Positions 1-4,824 are shown, counted from the first letter of the stretch. The stretch is DNA of 5,817 nucleotides from Candidatus Woesearchaeota archaeon (GCA_016180145.1 JACPBT010000079.1:1-5817); one strand, 5' to 3'. Notes: generated by a model not told the origin, from the sequence alone. Made by a program: numbers and translations.

Positions 1-2
1 TT

Positions 3-305
3 AAGGGTGAGCTTCAGTATATTCCGAAGAACATGGGTATTTCAGGTGCTGTGGAGTATCCTATTCATACGCATGATGATGTCCCTGTTCTTCATTATGA
101 GAATAACAGGCCTACTCCTGAAACAATGACGCTTGGGTATTTTATTAATACTGTCTGGAGGAAGCGTTTTGACAGGAACTGCATTTTTGATTACTGCAAT
201 GGCCCTGACGGCAACCTTACAATGACTGTTAACGGCAAGCCAAGCGTGAAGTTTGACAGGTATCTTCCTAAGGATGGGGATGATATTGTCATAAGGTTTG
301 AGTAG
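3..305 (+). CDS. HTHD-motif extracytoplasmic protein, 3' part only
   Basis: This is the C-terminal 100 residues of a protein whose start lies off the left edge; the frame is open to base 3 and stops with TAG at 303-305. The visible order is a YIPKNMGISG stretch (about residues 6-15), then the IHTHDD motif (21-26), LHYEN (30-34), TLGYFI, a short insert with one Cys, and MTVNGKPS near the end. From memory, the IPxNxGI...HTHD...H.E...TLG pattern marks an uncharacterised family found in archaea, often near DsbA or thioredoxin-like and copper-related envelope proteins. The clustered His and Asp residues could bind a metal, but this is inference. The envelope operon downstream on the same strand fits such a role. 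A distinct promoter and a 425-base gap separate it from that operon. The function is unknown. Confidence 0.7.
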   Translation, partial: KGELQYIPKNMGISGAVEYPIHTHDDVPVLHYENNRPTPETMTLGYFINTVWRKRFDRNCIFDYCNGPDGNLTMTVNGKPSVKFDRYLPKDGDDIVIRFE

Positions 306-347
306 TGGTTTGAGAGTTCTTGGTGTCAGCAATTACTGCAAGCACGT

Positions 348-407
348 GGGCGGTGAGGTAAACTACTGACGGGCTAAAGCCCGCAGGTTTCTTTCAAAGG
401 CTCGCCC
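348..407 (+). mobile_element. Bulged hairpin followed by TTTCAA: candidate IS200/IS605-type right end or structured RNA
   Basis: A strong imperfect hairpin spans 360-390: AAAC (360-363), TA bulge, CTG (366-368), A bulge, CGGGC (370-374), loop TAAA, then GCCCG (379-383), CAG and GTTT. All extra bases are on the 5' arm. An outer 5-bp stem GGGCG (348-352)/CGCCC (403-407) can enclose it. The sequence TTTCAA (392-397) lies just beyond the hairpin. IS200/IS605 elements such as IS608 have subterminal hairpins with an unpaired base recognised by TnpA, and are cut at a right-end TCAA about ten bases further on; the layout here fits. No transposase or TnpB is present, so at most this is a solo end or a miniature non-autonomous element. 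A stand-alone structured RNA or a rho-independent-like hairpin are alternatives. Confidence 0.4.
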
Positions 408-464
408 TAAATAACCTGATGCCCATTGCGATGCCTGGCCTATTGATAATAATTCTTGAGTCAT
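363..464 (-). pseudogene. Truncated 5' stub of a helix-turn-helix-like gene
   Basis: A 33-codon reverse frame starts with ATG at 464-462 and ends with TAG at 365-363. Its beginning, MTQELLSIGQASQWASGYLG, resembles the LLSIGEAS-WAS-YLG opening I recall from small archaeal DNA-binding or restriction/methylation-associated proteins with a MerR/excisionase-like fold. That assignment is from memory and tentative. After about residue 22 the frame runs into the hairpin element and becomes low-complexity Arg/Leu/Ala before stopping. It has its own signals: GAGG at 469-472, four bases before the ATG, and a good TATA box about 50 bases upstream. The likely reading is a real gene cut off by the insertion or rearrangement whose edge is near 397/398. 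A chance short frame cannot be excluded. Confidence 0.4.
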
Positions 465-507
465 TTTTCCTCTTTCTTTATATCTTCCTTTGTAGAATCG
501 GGGCATT

Positions 508-520
508 CTTTTATATAAAC
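508..520 (-). promoter_or_regulatory. Archaeal TATA box for the truncated reverse-strand gene
   Basis: Read on the reverse strand the sequence is GTTTATATAAAAG, a near-ideal archaeal TATA box. A start point about 26 bases downstream would fall near 489, giving a leader of about 25 bases that includes the GAGG at 472-469 and ends at the ATG at 464. Because the core is nearly palindromic, activity on the + strand cannot be ruled out, but no + strand gene begins at a matching distance. Confidence 0.5.
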
Positions 521-532
521 CTTACGGGCATC

Positions 533-583
533 TGTCCAGTGTCCAGTGCTTATCGTCTTGAAAAATTTCCGGAATGTCCAGTG
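533..583. repeat. Three copies of TGTCCAGTG
   Basis: TGTCCAGTG occurs at 533-541, 540-548 and 575-583. The first two form a tandem 7-base TGTCCAG repeat sharing two bases. The group lies just outside the TATA box at 508-520, upstream of it on the reverse strand, so it could be a binding site array. It may equally be chance in a gene-free stretch. Confidence 0.35.
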
Positions 584-684
584 GCTCAGGAAAGGGCAGT
601 AGGTGTCTTTTTCAGGAAATCCTCCATAACCTTGGCCGCCGCAGATAATTTCCTGCTTGGCTTCTCATCTTTTTTTGCGAAACA

Positions 685-723
685 TTTTTAAATGAGTGTT
701 TCTGGTTTTGGCTTTGGGAGGTG
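685..723 (+). promoter_or_regulatory. Promoter and ribosome binding site of the dsbA-like operon
   Basis: TTTTTAAAT at 685-693 is a weak TATA-like element that would place transcription start near 715. GGAGGTG at 717-723 is a strong Shine-Dalgarno sequence. It lies six bases before GTG at 730 but overlaps the alternative GTG at 721. The ribosome binding site therefore decides in favour of the start at 730, giving a short leader of about 15 bases. Confidence 0.55.
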
Positions 724-729
724 TTTGTT

Positions 730-1482
730 GTGGAAAGTGAGAAGCATGAGCATCTTGTGAAAAAGGTTGATGAGTCTTTTACTGTTAAGAAGGTTACTTT
801 GTGGCAGGGCATTTCAGGCGTTTTGCTTGTTCTTCTTGCTGTTTCATTATTTACTGATGTTTTTGATTTTGGGAGTGATGATTCTGGCAATGCAGGAGTT
901 AAAGTTGTTCCTTCAGCGCCTTCTGGGGATGGCAATGATGCTCCTGCCGCTCGTGTGCAGGTTGATGTTGGGGATGCGCCTTCAAGGGGCAGTAAGGACG
1001 CTCCTGTTACTCTTATTGAGTTTTCTGACTTTCAGTGCCCGTTCTGCGGCAGGTTCTTTTCAGATACTGCGCCGCAGATTGAGGAGCAGTATGTTAAGGC
1101 TGGCAAGGTCAGGTTTGTTTACAAGCATTTTCCTCTTGAGAGTATTCACCCGCAGGCAACTCCTGCTGCTCTTGCGTCTGAGTGTGCAAAGGAGCAGGGG
1201 AAGTTTTGGGAGTATCATGACCTGATTTTCAAGAACCAGCAGTCTATGGGTGACGAGAGCTATAAGTCGTGGGCTAATCAGTTGAGCCTTGATATGGACA
1301 AGTTTAACGGTTGTTACAGCAGCCAGAAATACCTTTCGGTTGTAAGGAGTGATTTGCAGCAGGGTAGCTCTGCTGGCGTCAGGGGGACGCCTGGGTTTTT
1401 CCTTAATGGCCAGCTTATAAGCGGTGCGCAGCCTTTTGCTGTTTTCCAGCAGGCTATTGATGCTGAACTTGCTAAAAATTGA
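730..1482 (+). CDS. Membrane-anchored DsbA-type thiol oxidoreductase
   Basis: The 250-residue protein has a short charged N-terminus, one membrane anchor (about residues 22-42), a Ser/Gly/Ala/Asp linker (45-80), and then a DsbA/DsbG-like thioredoxin domain. The domain shows LIEFSDFQCPFC with the redox pair C103-P-F-C106, KHFPL, the helical insertion rich in Ala/Glu, and the cis-proline loop GTPGFFLNG (T220-P221). Two further cysteines, C152 and C195, are positioned in the helical insertion. The domain should face outside the membrane and form or shuffle disulfides in exported proteins (family knowledge). GTG at 730 is chosen for its GGAGGTG ribosome binding site; an in-frame GTG at 721 would add three residues. 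The TGA stop at 1480-1482 overlaps the ribosome binding site of the next gene, so the two are an operon. No DsbB or VKOR partner that would reoxidise it is visible in this window. Confidence 0.9.
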   Translation: MESEKHEHLVKKVDESFTVKKVTLWQGISGVLLVLLAVSLFTDVFDFGSDDSGNAGVKVVPSAPSGDGNDAPAARVQVDVGDAPSRGSKDAPVTLIEFSDFQCPFCGRFFSDTAPQIEEQYVKAGKVRFVYKHFPLESIHPQATPAALASECAKEQGKFWEYHDLIFKNQQSMGDESYKSWANQLSLDMDKFNGCYSSQKYLSVVRSDLQQGSSAGVRGTPGFFLNGQLISGAQPFAVFQQAIDAELAKN

Positions 1483-1492
1483 GGTGGTTTGG

Positions 1493-1918
1493 ATGAAGCG
1501 TTTATTGCTTGTGTTTGTGGTGTTGGCTGTTTTTCTTTTGGCTGCCTGCTCTTCTCCGCAGGAAGGAGTTGCTGTTCCTCCTGAGTCTGATGGGGGTAAT
1601 GCTGCTGATACCTCTGTTTCTTCAGGGCAGGCCGGCGCAGGTGGTGTTAGGGAGTTTTCCATTACTGCAAAGCAGTGGGAATTTGTTCCTGATGCTATTG
1701 CTGTTAAGAAGGGCGATACTGTCCGGCTTTCTGTTAAGAGCGTTGACGTTTCTCATGGTATGGCAATACCTGATTTTGGTGTGAACGAGGTCTTGCAGCC
1801 TGGCAAAACCGTGAATATTGAGTTTGTGGCTGACAAGGCTGGCGTGTTTTCGTTCTTTTGCTCTGTCCAGTGCGGTTCAGGTCATGCCGGTATGAGGGGC
1901 AGCCTAGTGGTTGAGTGA
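1493..1918 (+). CDS. Lipoprotein cupredoxin with a CuA-type copper site (cytochrome c oxidase subunit II-like fold)
   Basis: The 141-residue protein begins with MKR, a hydrophobic stretch and the lipobox LLAAC, with C19 the expected lipidation site. A low-complexity linker (20-50) follows, then one cupredoxin domain (52-141). The domain holds all CuA ligands in order: H88 in SHGMAI, and C123-SVQ-C127-GSG-H131-AG-M134. This C-x3-C-x3-H-x2-M pattern is that of cytochrome oxidase subunit II and N2O reductase CuA sites. The residue between the cysteines that is Glu in many oxidases is Val here; its role in CuA is through the backbone. There are no subunit II transmembrane helices, so this is probably a tethered extracytoplasmic electron carrier or copper protein. 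The start at 1493 has GAGGTGG at 1481-1487; an upstream in-frame ATG at 1424 would lie inside the preceding gene. It is in an operon with the DsbA-like and DoxX-like genes. Confidence 0.88.
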   Translation: MKRLLLVFVVLAVFLLAACSSPQEGVAVPPESDGGNAADTSVSSGQAGAGGVREFSITAKQWEFVPDAIAVKKGDTVRLSVKSVDVSHGMAIPDFGVNEVLQPGKTVNIEFVADKAGVFSFFCSVQCGSGHAGMRGSLVVE

Positions 1919-2359
1919 ATGATGGCTGAAAGTTACAGGAAGTATGCTTCGGCAGTTGTCAGGGTAGGTGTGGCTCTTGTCTTTCTGTGGTTTGGCATAA
2001 GCCAGCTTGTTAATCCTGAGTCTTTCCTCGGCTATGTTCCTTCGTGGCTTTATTCATCTTCAGGAGGTGTGGAGCATCATCATCCTTTGCAGCTTTTGCA
2101 TGGCGTTTCCGGCCTGGTGCATTGGCTGATTATGGGTAATGGTGTTTTTGAGGTTGTTTTTGGGTTGCTGTTGCTTGCCGGTTTTTTTGTGAGACTCAGT
2201 GCATTGTTGCTCAGCGTTAACCTTCTCGTTATAGCTTTCAATTTGGGGTATAATGATGTTGCTGTCCGGGATGTTGGCTTGGCAGTTGCAACTTTTTCTG
2301 TGTTCCTTAACGGCTCTGACTTGCTCTGCCTTGGCAAAGCCCTTAAGAGGCAGGTATGA
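1919..2359 (+). CDS. DoxX-like four-helix membrane protein
   Basis: The 146-residue protein has four predicted membrane helices at about 11-31, 65-90, 92-110 and 115-132. The RVGVALVFLWFGISQL opening followed by NPESFLGYVPSW is typical of DoxX/DoxD-like membrane proteins, some of which are linked to thiosulfate-quinone oxidoreductase or to oxidative-stress membrane complexes. The actual reaction here is unknown. The first extracytoplasmic loop is rich in His (H53, H54, H55, H61, H68), which could bind metal or haem; this is inference. ATG at 1919 directly follows the TGA of the cupredoxin gene and is followed by a second ATG at 1922. There is no good ribosome binding site, so translation is probably coupled to the upstream gene. 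Position in the operon suggests it works with the CuA-type lipoprotein and DsbA-like protein. Confidence 0.8.
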   Translation: MMAESYRKYASAVVRVGVALVFLWFGISQLVNPESFLGYVPSWLYSSSGGVEHHHPLQLLHGVSGLVHWLIMGNGVFEVVFGLLLLAGFFVRLSALLLSVNLLVIAFNLGYNDVAVRDVGLAVATFSVFLNGSDLLCLGKALKRQV

Positions 2360-2439
2360 TTCGTATCTATAAAAGAAGAACCTTATTTAGCGTGATTATT
2401 ATTCTACTAACTGCAATACTTCCAGAGTTCTTACGATAG
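2356..2439 (+). CDS. Possible 27-residue hydrophobic peptide overlapping the DoxX-like gene
   Basis: ATG at 2356-2358 overlaps the DoxX-like stop as ATGA, an arrangement common in coupled operons. The frame ends with TAG at 2437-2439. The product begins with a basic segment (MIRIYKRR), then a short hydrophobic run (FSVIIILLTAIL) and PEFLR. Its last 41 bases are antisense to the end of the PIN gene. It could be a small membrane peptide, or the stub of a longer operon gene cut off when the AT-rich toxin-antitoxin module arrived. It is short enough to be chance. Confidence 0.2.
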   Translation: MIRIYKRRTLFSVIIILLTAILPEFLR

Positions 2440-2818
2440 GAATTCCTTTATATTCTTTCAAAGAAAGCAAATCTTCATCTCCGCTTACAATATAATCCGC
2501 TTTTGCGCTTTCCGCACATTCAAGAAACTTGTTATCCTTTTCATCTCTGCAAAGTTTTGTGTTTAATTTTGGAGCAATAATCAAATGAGAAAGTGAAGAA
2601 ATTTTTTGCATAATCTGGTCTGGTGTTGATACGGCTTTCTTCATAACCTCATTGAATTTTGGTCTTTTTATCACTTCTTCAACTTCTTTAAGAATTTCAA
2701 TAGTGATGCATAATTCTGCTCTGCCTTCCTCAATTTTCCTGAATAGTTCAGCTTCATTCTCTTCCCAGAAAAAAGCTGAAACAATTGTGTTGGTGTCGAG
2801 AATAAGTTTAAGCGGCAT
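2399..2818 (-). CDS. PIN-domain ribonuclease toxin (COG1569-type)
   Basis: Read from ATG at 2818, this is a 139-residue single PIN domain. Visible features are the first acidic site LILDTNTIVSAFFW (D8, N10), E45 in EILKEVEEV, the RDEKDNKFLECA motif (D95, E100), and YIVSGDEDLLSL (D114, D116). Together these give the Mg2+-binding acidic cluster of an active PIN RNase. The DxDNKFLECA-ADYIVSGD pattern is typical of the putative toxin family COG1569. In-frame ATGs at 2827 and 2833 would add 3 or 5 residues; 2818 is preferred because these proteins usually begin just before the first Asp. The gene overlaps the antitoxin gene by 11 bases (ATGCCGCTTAA), so the pair is translated together. The RNA target cannot be told from sequence. 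Codons are more AT-rich than in neighbouring genes, which suggests acquisition as a module. Confidence 0.87.
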   Translation of the reverse strand: MPLKLILDTNTIVSAFFWEENEAELFRKIEEGRAELCITIEILKEVEEVIKRPKFNEVMKKAVSTPDQIMQKISSLSHLIIAPKLNTKLCRDEKDNKFLECAESAKADYIVSGDEDLLSLKEYKGIPIVRTLEVLQLVE

Positions 2819-3071
2819 TTCTAACATCTTCAATAGCTTTTTTTAAATCCGCTCTTGTTAAGCCGGCTTGTTTAGCCACATCTTGTAATGGTTTTGCTAT
2901 ATCATCAAAAGTTTTTTTAATTGCTGGAGTTTCTATCTTCTTTAGTATAACTGTTCCGGATTCTCCAAATACCATAAATTGGTCTGATTTTTTAATTCTC
3001 ATTTCTTTTCTCAACGAAGATGGTATAACTACTTGTCCTTTTTCGGATATTCTGGTTAGTTCGACTTGCAT
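2808..3071 (-). CDS. AbrB/MazE-type antitoxin of the PIN toxin
   Basis: The 87-residue protein has an N-terminal SpoVT-AbrB swapped-hairpin DNA-binding domain (about 3-46), with the hallmark SEKGQVVIPSSLRKEMRIK and the GTVILKK strand. A charged helical tail (51-87) follows, likely to wrap and block the PIN nuclease. ATG at 3071 is preceded at five bases by GGGTGAT (3083-3077), a good ribosome binding site. It is the first gene of the module. Such antitoxins usually repress their own promoter, alone or with the toxin; the inverted repeat over the TATA box immediately upstream fits this. The antitoxin-then-toxin order and the small overlap are standard for type II modules. Confidence 0.88.
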   Translation of the reverse strand: MQVELTRISEKGQVVIPSSLRKEMRIKKSDQFMVFGESGTVILKKIETPAIKKTFDDIAKPLQDVAKQAGLTRADLKKAIEDVRNAA

Positions 3072-3076
3072 ATTAC

Positions 3077-3118
3077 ATCACCCGTAGGATAAGTAAAACA
3101 TATCTTACTTATATACTT
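3077..3118 (-). promoter_or_regulatory. Promoter, operator and ribosome binding site of the toxin-antitoxin module
   Basis: On the reverse strand, AAGTATATAAG (3118-3108) is a strong TATA box. Transcription would begin near 3087, and GGGTGAT (3083-3077) is the ribosome binding site for ATG at 3071. A perfect 8-bp inverted repeat, ATAAGTAA (3089-3096) and TTACTTAT (3105-3112), with an 8-base spacer, lies between TATA box and start point, its distal arm overlapping the TATA box. Binding of the AbrB-type antitoxin there would block TBP and give autorepression (inference). Confidence 0.72.
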
Positions 3119-3186
3119 TTCTGTTTGAAGCCACAATTCTTTGCGGTTTTGAGAGTGCACTCATTAGCGTATCTTTATTGTTTAAT

Positions 3187-3468
3187 TCGTTCGTTGATGG
3201 AACGACTACTGCCAAAATTTGACTTTTCATTTTCCTTCAGAACATTGCCATAAACTATAGCGGCAGACTTTAATAATCGTATAAAACTGGTAAAGTCCGC
3301 CTAATATAGGCACGGCTACCAACTACGGAAATTAATGCCCGTGCCTATAAGTTATGATACAGATTGTATGTAGTTTTCATGTGTTCATTCCGCAGGCGTG
3401 CTTCATTCGGCAGTCAAGAACCACACTGCTTAGTAGCGGAATGACAAGCAATTGCTTATGTCCGCTAC
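3187..3468. repeat. Cluster of inverted repeats in a gene-free region
   Basis: Bases 3119-3504 contain no convincing gene. They hold a short palindrome GAGTGCACTC (3153-3162), and then successive hairpins. The first is TCGTTC (3187-3192)/GAACGA (3200-3205). The second is GGCAGACTTT (3262-3271)/AAAGTCCGCC (3292-3301), with one mismatch. The third is TATAGGCACGG (3305-3315)/CCGTGCCTATA (3339-3349), a perfect 11 bp with a 23-base loop. The last is GTAGCGGA (3433-3440)/TCCGCTAC (3461-3468), enclosing the palindrome AAGCAATTGCTT (3446-3457). ATTCCGC (3387-3393) can instead pair with GCGGAAT (3436-3442), nesting GCAGT/ACTGC, so two folds compete. These could be parts of a structured RNA, remnants of small mobile elements, or binding sites. 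No known RNA family is recognised. Confidence 0.55.
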
Positions 3469-3474
3469 CAAAGA

Positions 3475-3488
3475 TTAATAAAATAAAA
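3475..3488 (+). promoter_or_regulatory. Probable leaderless promoter of nth
   Basis: TTAATAAAATAAAA is centred about 26 bases before the ATG at 3505, the distance expected when transcription starts at the start codon itself. No Shine-Dalgarno sequence precedes the ATG (GCCAAGCACACT), which agrees with a leaderless mRNA. The box is generic for AT-rich DNA, so support is moderate. Confidence 0.4.
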
Positions 3489-3504
3489 GAATGCCAAGCA
3501 CACT

Positions 3505-4116
3505 ATGGGCACAAAACAACGCACAGTTGCTGCAATAAAGCTGCTAAAAAAAGAATACCCCCATGCACAAATATCACTCAAATACAAAACGCCAATGCAA
3601 CTGCTTGCAGCAGTAATACTATCCGCACAATGCACAGACAAGCGCGTCAACATAGTGACAGAGGAGCTTTTCAAAAAATACAAAACACCTTCAGACTTCG
3701 CAAAGGTAGAGCAGAAAACCTTTGAGCAGGAAATAAGATCAACAGGATTCTACAGGAACAAGGCAAAAAACATAATCGCATCAGCAAAACTGATAGACGG
3801 CAAATTCGGCGGCAAAATACCTGACAAAATGGAAGAGGCAAACATAACCCTGAGCAACCTATACGGAAAAAATTGCGGAATAGCTGTGGACACGCATATG
3901 AAAAGGGTTAACTACAGGCTCGGGCTCACAAAAAACACAAACCCTGACAAAATTGAGGCAGACTTAATGAAGATAATACCCCGAGAAATGTGGGGAAGCT
4001 ACACGCACCTGATAATACAACATGGAAGGGCAGTCTGCAAAGCGCCAGTCCCCATGTGCAGCAAATGCGTTTTGAACAAGATATGCCCGAAGCAGGGCGT
4101 AGCAAAAAACCTGTAG
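3505..4116 (+). CDS. nth: Endonuclease III homologue lacking the helix-hairpin-helix and catalytic lysine
   Basis: The 203-residue protein matches bifunctional DNA glycosylase/AP lyases that remove oxidised pyrimidines in base excision repair. Conserved parts are LLAAVILSAQCTDKRVN (33-49), GFYRNKAKNI (81-90), GIAVDTHMKRVNYRLG with D129 (E. coli Asp138), HLIIQHGR (168-175), and the [4Fe-4S] cysteines C178-x6-C185-x2-C188-x5-C194. Between KIPDKMEE (ending E111) and ANITLSNLYG (from A112), the segment that normally reads roughly LxxLPGVGRKT is absent. That segment carries the DNA-binding hairpin and catalytic Lys120. By comparison with E. coli Nth from memory, about 11 residues (33 bases) are missing and the frame is kept. 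The protein is therefore predicted to lack glycosylase/lyase activity unless this is an assembly error. It is preceded by a leaderless-type promoter and ends directly against the oppositely oriented reductase gene. Confidence 0.9.
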   Translation: MGTKQRTVAAIKLLKKEYPHAQISLKYKTPMQLLAAVILSAQCTDKRVNIVTEELFKKYKTPSDFAKVEQKTFEQEIRSTGFYRNKAKNIIASAKLIDGKFGGKIPDKMEEANITLSNLYGKNCGIAVDTHMKRVNYRLGLTKNTNPDKIEADLMKIIPREMWGSYTHLIIQHGRAVCKAPVPMCSKCVLNKICPKQGVAKNL

Positions 4117-4824
4117 CTACCACTGCTCCCTGTAAATATCTCCCATCCTGAAGTCAAGCTCAACAAGCTTCTTAACCGTCTCAGAAACCATAAGAGGTGG
4201 GCCGCAAACATACGCTTTTGAGGGAGATTTCAAAAACTTATGAAGCACGTCAGCAACATAACCGCGCTCACCGCTCCAACCACTGTTATTATCGCTGACA
4301 ACAGCAACAACCTTAATACCATTCCTCTTAACATAGCCGGAAAGCTCCTCCCTGTAAAGAAACTCATCAGGGTTACGAATCCCATAATAAAGAGCAACAC
4401 CAGCTTTTGCACTGCCACTGCAAAGAGTCCTGAGCATGCTGATTATAGGAGCGATACCCGCACCGCCGGCTATGAAAACAGTTCCAGGCTCAACAGGGCT
4501 TTTCAGAGTGAACATGCCATAAGGGCCGGTAAGGGAAACCTCATCACCGATTTTAAGCGAATCAAGCCTTGAAGAAAGCCTGCCATCAGGAACAATGGAA
4601 ATGCACAGCTCAATACCGTTCTTAACCAAAGGAGAGGATGCAATTGAATAGGAACGGGCAACAGGCAAGCCCTTATCATCAACATAACCCTGCACAGAAA
4701 GCACAACAAACTGCCCCGGAATAAAACTAAAGCCTTCAGGCACAGAGAGGGTAAAGAGCTTAACCCTCGGAGAAGCCACAACAACTTTTTCCACCCTTGC
4801 CTGAAACTTAACCACATTAACCAT
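4117..4824 (-). CDS. Ferredoxin-NADP reductase-like FAD/NAD(P) oxidoreductase
   Basis: The 235-residue protein has an FAD-binding barrel (about 5-105), with PGQFV (36-40), the RSYS flavin motif (R57-S60) and GPYG (100-103). A nucleotide-binding domain (113-235) follows, with AGGAGIAP (119-126), YGIRNPDEFLYREEL, and YVCGPP (205-210). The chain ends in IYREQW, an aromatic terminus that may stack on the flavin as in other family members. There is no 2Fe-2S domain, so it needs a separate electron partner: ferredoxin, flavodoxin or an oxygenase/hydrogenase subunit. Direction and cofactor (NADH or NADPH) are not determinable here. The length is complete for the minimal family. Its stop CTA complement (4117-4119) abuts the nth stop TAG (4114-4116) with no gap. 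A TATA box 26-29 bases before ATG and no ribosome binding site point to a leaderless transcript. Confidence 0.88.
   Translation of the reverse strand: MVNVVKFQARVEKVVVASPRVKLFTLSVPEGFSFIPGQFVVLSVQGYVDDKGLPVARSYSIASSPLVKNGIELCISIVPDGRLSSRLDSLKIGDEVSLTGPYGMFTLKSPVEPGTVFIAGGAGIAPIISMLRTLCSGSAKAGVALYYGIRNPDEFLYREELSGYVKRNGIKVVAVVSDNNSGWSGERGYVADVLHKFLKSPSKAYVCGPPLMVSETVKKLVELDFRMGDIYREQW

Noticed and set aside
419..691. 90-codon + strand frame with a hydrophobic start (MPIAMPGLLIII)
   Set aside because: No ribosome binding site, no recognisable family, and it is antisense to better-supported reverse-strand signals (TATA box, GAGG and gene stub).
721..729. GTG at 721 as the start of the dsbA-like gene
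   Set aside because: It lies within the GGAGGTG ribosome binding site; GTG at 730 has the correct spacing.
1060..1662. 200-codon reverse frame across the dsbA-like and cupredoxin genes
   Set aside because: Low-complexity shadow of two confidently identified + strand genes.
3187..3468. CRISPR array or tRNA/rRNA gene in the inverted-repeat region
   Set aside because: The repeats are inverted and each different, not regularly spaced direct repeats. I see no cloverleaf, T-loop sequence or rRNA core motif.
3354..3725. 123-codon + strand frame crossing the hairpin region into nth
   Set aside because: Its second half is nth in another frame and its first half is palindromic non-coding sequence; no ribosome binding site or family match.
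4240..4572. 110-codon + strand frame opposite the reductase gene
   Set aside because: Shadow of the reductase gene, whose motifs are unmistakable on the reverse strand.
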